The notes under the pieces: generated by a model
The model's database searches: none
What the model was told of the DNA's origin: nothing
What the model saw: the letters and a program-made list of their open reading frames with translations, nothing else
Made by a program: the position numbers and the translations under genes
Assembly (NCBI GenBank): GCA_030040175.1
Contig: JASHUF010000483.1
Coordinates: forward strand, 1 to 7,965
Length of the DNA: 7,965 bases
Origin: Acidobacteriaceae bacterium
GTDB lineage: Bacteria; Acidobacteriota; Terriglobia; Terriglobales; Acidobacteriaceae
Direction: 5' to 3'
Shown here: positions 6,411 through 7,965 of the stretch, in pieces
Layout of the letters: every line of letters starts with the position of its first letter
Numbering within the stretch: the first letter of the stretch is position 1

Positions 6411-7124
6411 CTATCCGCGGGGAGATTGGCTAAGGTCTTCCGGGCTCAGGATAAAGCTCAGGAATTCGATTCCGAGGTTTGTGATCACTCCTCCTTGGGG
6501 GAAGTTTTGCTCCGGCCCTCCTAGGGTTGAGAATCCTCTACTCCTCAAGTCAGCGAAGATCGCCGTGAGCAAGCTCGGCTGCCCTCTGACCTCAGGAACC
6601 AGAATGCCTAGCGCACTCCCGTAGTTCCTGTGACCCATTCCAATCGAGTTCTCATCCCAAGGGATTCTTCGTCCGGCTCCCCTCCAAATCAGCTCCAACG
6701 CCTTGACGTGAGCAGGAGTGAACGCCTCGACGGCGTTCAAGAAAACTTGCTGCTTCAGCTCATCGGTGCTCTTGCCCAGAGCGATGTTGAGAAGGGCATT
6801 ACGCAAGTAGGCTCGTTTCTCCCGTTGGTGCGTATTCATCGCTATGCGGGCTGCGTGTAGCGTAGCCGATACGAAGGCCTCATTGCTCGCCAACTTCTCC
6901 GGCTCGAGGTTGTCAACTCTTGATGCCGTCTCGCGTACAACCGTCGCAAGATCCTCCAAAAACTCGTCACGTCGTCTTTCGAGCGGCGAGCCGATGACCA
7001 AGCCAAAAAGCTCCGCAGCAGGCGCAGCCCACCACTTCGGAATCGACGAAATGGTCGCCCTCGTCACTTCGATCACGTAGTCCGCTGGCTCCTTGCGCGG
7101 AACATCCAGGCTTCTCTCGAACAT
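6411..7124 (-). CDS. Accessory protein of unknown function
   Basis: The protein has 237 residues from ATG 7124-7122, chosen because a strong GGAAGGGGG Shine-Dalgarno lies 7 bases upstream. An in-frame extension to 7250 runs through palindromic repeats and is rejected. Visible parts: IPKWWAAPAAELFGLVIGSPLERRRDEFLEDL (29-59), possibly membrane-associated; an alpha-helical core EAFVSATLHAARIAMNTHQREKRAYLRNALLN (82-113); FLNAVEAFTPAHVKALEL (128-145); and a C-terminal segment with DLRSRGFSTL and TNLGIEFLSFIL (192-226), which reads like a small winged-helix end. From memory this resembles a widespread uncharacterised family with 'P...R...W..l', 'THq.eK..aLrNA..N', 'Ftp.H' and 'DL..RGL...T.lG..FL.FI' blocks; I cannot name it. 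The gene is AT-richer than its neighbours, lies against the local gene direction and ends 4 bases from the rpoN stop. These points suggest horizontal gain. A defence-related role is possible but unproven. Confidence 0.78.
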   Translation of the reverse strand: MFERSLDVPRKEPADYVIEVTRATISSIPKWWAAPAAELFGLVIGSPLERRRDEFLEDLATVVRETASRVDNLEPEKLASNEAFVSATLHAARIAMNTHQREKRAYLRNALLNIALGKSTDELKQQVFLNAVEAFTPAHVKALELIWRGAGRRIPWDENSIGMGHRNYGSALGILVPEVRGQPSLLTAIFADLRSRGFSTLGGPEQNFPQGGVITNLGIEFLSFILSPEDLSQSPRG

Positions 7125-7131
7125 CGTCCAG

Positions 7132-7140
7132 CCCCCTTCC
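7132..7140 (-). promoter_or_regulatory. Strong ribosome binding site that fixes the accessory gene start
   Basis: On the minus strand the text is GGAAGGGGG, 7 bases before ATG 7124. It directly follows a CGTCC-TATTT-GGACG hairpin (7141-7155), which could affect ribosome access. No other in-frame start nearby has a comparable site. Confidence 0.6.
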
Positions 7141-7188
7141 CGTCCTATTTGGACGATACGCCTCCCGGGAATGCCAAGGGAAAGGTCC

Positions 7189-7318
7189 TCCGGCCGGACG
7201 CTTCGGGTCCCGCTTCGGAGACCGGGAAAACCTTCGCGCCGTAGGCGCAACGGCCGTTAGCCCCGCGCTTCAGCGTGGGGTATCAAGCCCAACAACGAGA
7301 GGCAAGCCCCGCAGGGGC
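7189..7318. repeat. Cluster of short palindromes, REP-like
   Basis: In 130 bases there are five compact dyads: the palindrome TCCGGCCGGA (7189-7198), GCGCC-GTA-GGCGC (7236-7248), the 10-base palindrome AACGGCCGTT (7249-7258), CCCCGCGC-TTCA-GCGTGGGG (7261-7280, eight pairs including one G-T) and GCCCC-GCA-GGGGC (7306-7318). Such clusters between genes are characteristic of repetitive extragenic palindromes. No transposase or RAYT gene is present. Copies elsewhere in the genome are expected but cannot be tested here. Confidence 0.5.
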
Positions 7319-7596
7319 GGCGCAACCCGGCGACATCGCGCATCGGCTGGCGCAAAGACTCCCGCGCGCGTCGATTGCGGAGAATAACCCCCCATTCCTG
7401 CACAATAGCCTTGGGGAAGACCCGCTTCGGACTCGCCGGACTTCCGCTCGGTCTATACCACCCCCACCCCTCTCGCAAAGTGCACTCTCGGCAGTGCATG
7501 ATATCGCGCAAATCGAACGAACAAAGGAGATTAACGACGCACCCCTCAAGCCACGCACCCTGCAAATCTCGTAAACTCTCGTAAAAAAACCTGCAA
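7319..7596. other. Non-coding stretch without a convincing gene
   Basis: No reading frame here has both a ribosome binding site and a protein-like composition. Small structures seen: a perfect TGCACT-CTCGGC-AGTGCA hairpin (7481-7498) and a tandem 10-base repeat, ATCTCGTAAA (7566-7575) then CTCTCGTAAA (7576-7585). An AAAGGAG at about 7524-7530 is not followed by a usable start codon. The stretch may be decayed or repeat-derived DNA continuing from the palindrome cluster. Confidence 0.5.
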
Positions 7597-7619
7597 AACC
7601 CGAAACATATCGCCGGGTT
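7583..7619 (-). terminator. Possible intrinsic terminator of argS
   Basis: Reading the minus strand, AACCCG (7619-7614) pairs with CGGGTT (7602-7597) across an 11-base loop. A run of seven T follows (7589-7583), starting 7 bases after the stem. The stem is short and the spacing longer than ideal, so this is tentative. It is the only terminator-like site downstream of argS, lying 35 bases past the stop. Confidence 0.35.
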
Positions 7620-7625
7620 ACCGAT

Positions 7626-7653
7626 CACTGACCACTGACCACTGACCACTGAC
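7626..7653. repeat. Four perfect copies of the 7-base repeat CACTGAC
   Basis: CACTGAC is repeated four times without error and ends one base before the argS stop triplet (7654-7656). On the minus strand it reads GTCAGTG. Heptamer runs of this kind are known to me as recurrent intergenic repeats in acidobacterial sequence, where read-through translates to SGQWSVV-like text. The perfect copies indicate slippage. Confidence 0.92.
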
Positions 7654-7965
7654 CTACATCGCCTCCGGGCTTTCGATGCCCAGCAGCGCGAGCGAGCGAA
7701 CCAGCTCGCGCAGCGTGACCGCCGCCGTGGCCAGCAGAAAGGTCTTGCGGCGCGGATCCTCTTCCGTGAGGATGTGGTGCCGGTGATAGAAGTTGGCGAA
7801 CTCCTGCGCCAGCTGGAAGGCATGTTTGGCCAGAAAGGCTGGCTCGGAGGCGGCGATGCATTGCTCAAGAACCAGGGAAAAACGCCCGGCGCGCAGCCAC
7901 AGCGCCCAGATGTCTTCGTTGTCGTCGCCGGCGAGAAACGCCCCTAACTCCGCCAACTCCCCTAG
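7654..7965 (-). CDS. argS: Arginyl-tRNA synthetase, C-terminal end
   Basis: The frame is open from the window edge to a TAG at 7656-7654, giving the last 103 residues. The enzyme charges tRNA-Arg with arginine. The visible part is the DALR-type anticodon-binding domain at the C-terminus. It includes EPAFLAKHAFQLAQEFANFY, the HHILTEED loop, and the terminal ATAAVTLRELVRSLALLGIE-SPEAM segment, which matches the usual ArgRS ending (LLGI..PE.M). The catalytic domain with HIGH and KMSK lies outside. It faces rpoN convergently across the accessory gene and repeat region. The stop codon directly abuts the CACTGAC repeat. Confidence 0.93.
   Translation of the reverse strand, partial: LGELAELGAFLAGDDNEDIWALWLRAGRFSLVLEQCIAASEPAFLAKHAFQLAQEFANFYHRHHILTEEDPRRKTFLLATAAVTLRELVRSLALLGIESPEAM

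Noticed and set aside
7125..7250. N-terminal extension of the accessory gene to 7250
   Set aside because: A strong Shine-Dalgarno supports ATG 7124, and the extension is translated from palindromic repeat DNA.
7275..7574. A 99-codon plus-strand open frame
   Set aside because: It starts inside a palindrome arm with no ribosome binding site and has no recognisable features.
7626..7653. CRISPR-like array
   Set aside because: The units are 7 bases, directly adjacent, with no spacers.
7257..7868. A 203-codon minus-strand open frame
   Set aside because: It starts out of frame within argS, then reads through the CACTGAC repeat (SVVSGQWSV) and the palindromes; composition is not protein-like.

Overview
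The window looks like a chromosomal segment of a GC-rich, diderm (LPS-bearing) bacterium, most probably an acidobacterium (Acidobacteriota, Terriglobia-like). This rests on the style of the RpoN and LptB proteins, on a large fused LptC/OstA-like protein, and on short dispersed repeats of the type I associate with acidobacterial genomes. It is an inference; no rRNA or other taxonomic marker is present.

Layout from left to right. (1) Bases 1-353, minus strand: the N-terminal part of an exported alpha/beta-hydrolase of the homoserine O-acetyltransferase (MetX)-like group. (2) A 106-base divergent intergenic region holds a 16-base dyad and a good -10 box. (3) Bases 460-4491, plus strand: a tight three-gene run made of an unrecognised conserved-looking protein, an 858-residue LptC/LptA-like periplasmic protein and the ATPase LptB. 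The last two are parts of the lipopolysaccharide transport bridge. (4) Bases 4492-4816: a non-coding gap unusually rich in base-pairing potential, including a 19-pair stem with one mismatch that closes a 109-base segment, and a second nested hairpin. (5) Bases 4817-6406: rpoN (sigma-54), intact including the HTH and the RpoN box. (6) Bases 6411-7124, minus strand: an accessory gene of unknown function, AT-richer than its neighbours, meeting rpoN tail to tail with only 4 bases between. (7) Bases 7125-7653: about 530 bases without a convincing gene, holding a cluster of short palindromes (REP-like), smaller repeats and four perfect copies of a 7-base repeat. (8) Bases 7654-7965, minus strand: the C-terminal end of argS.

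The order LptC/LptA, LptB, RpoN matches the classic lptC-lptA-lptB-rpoN locus of Proteobacteria. The genes that commonly follow rpoN there (hpf, ptsN) are absent, and the space is filled by the accessory gene and the repeat-rich stretch. I therefore read the right-hand third as a place where foreign or repetitive DNA has settled next to a conserved operon. The most interesting undescribed candidates are the structured non-coding region between lptB and rpoN, and the accessory protein at 6411-7124.
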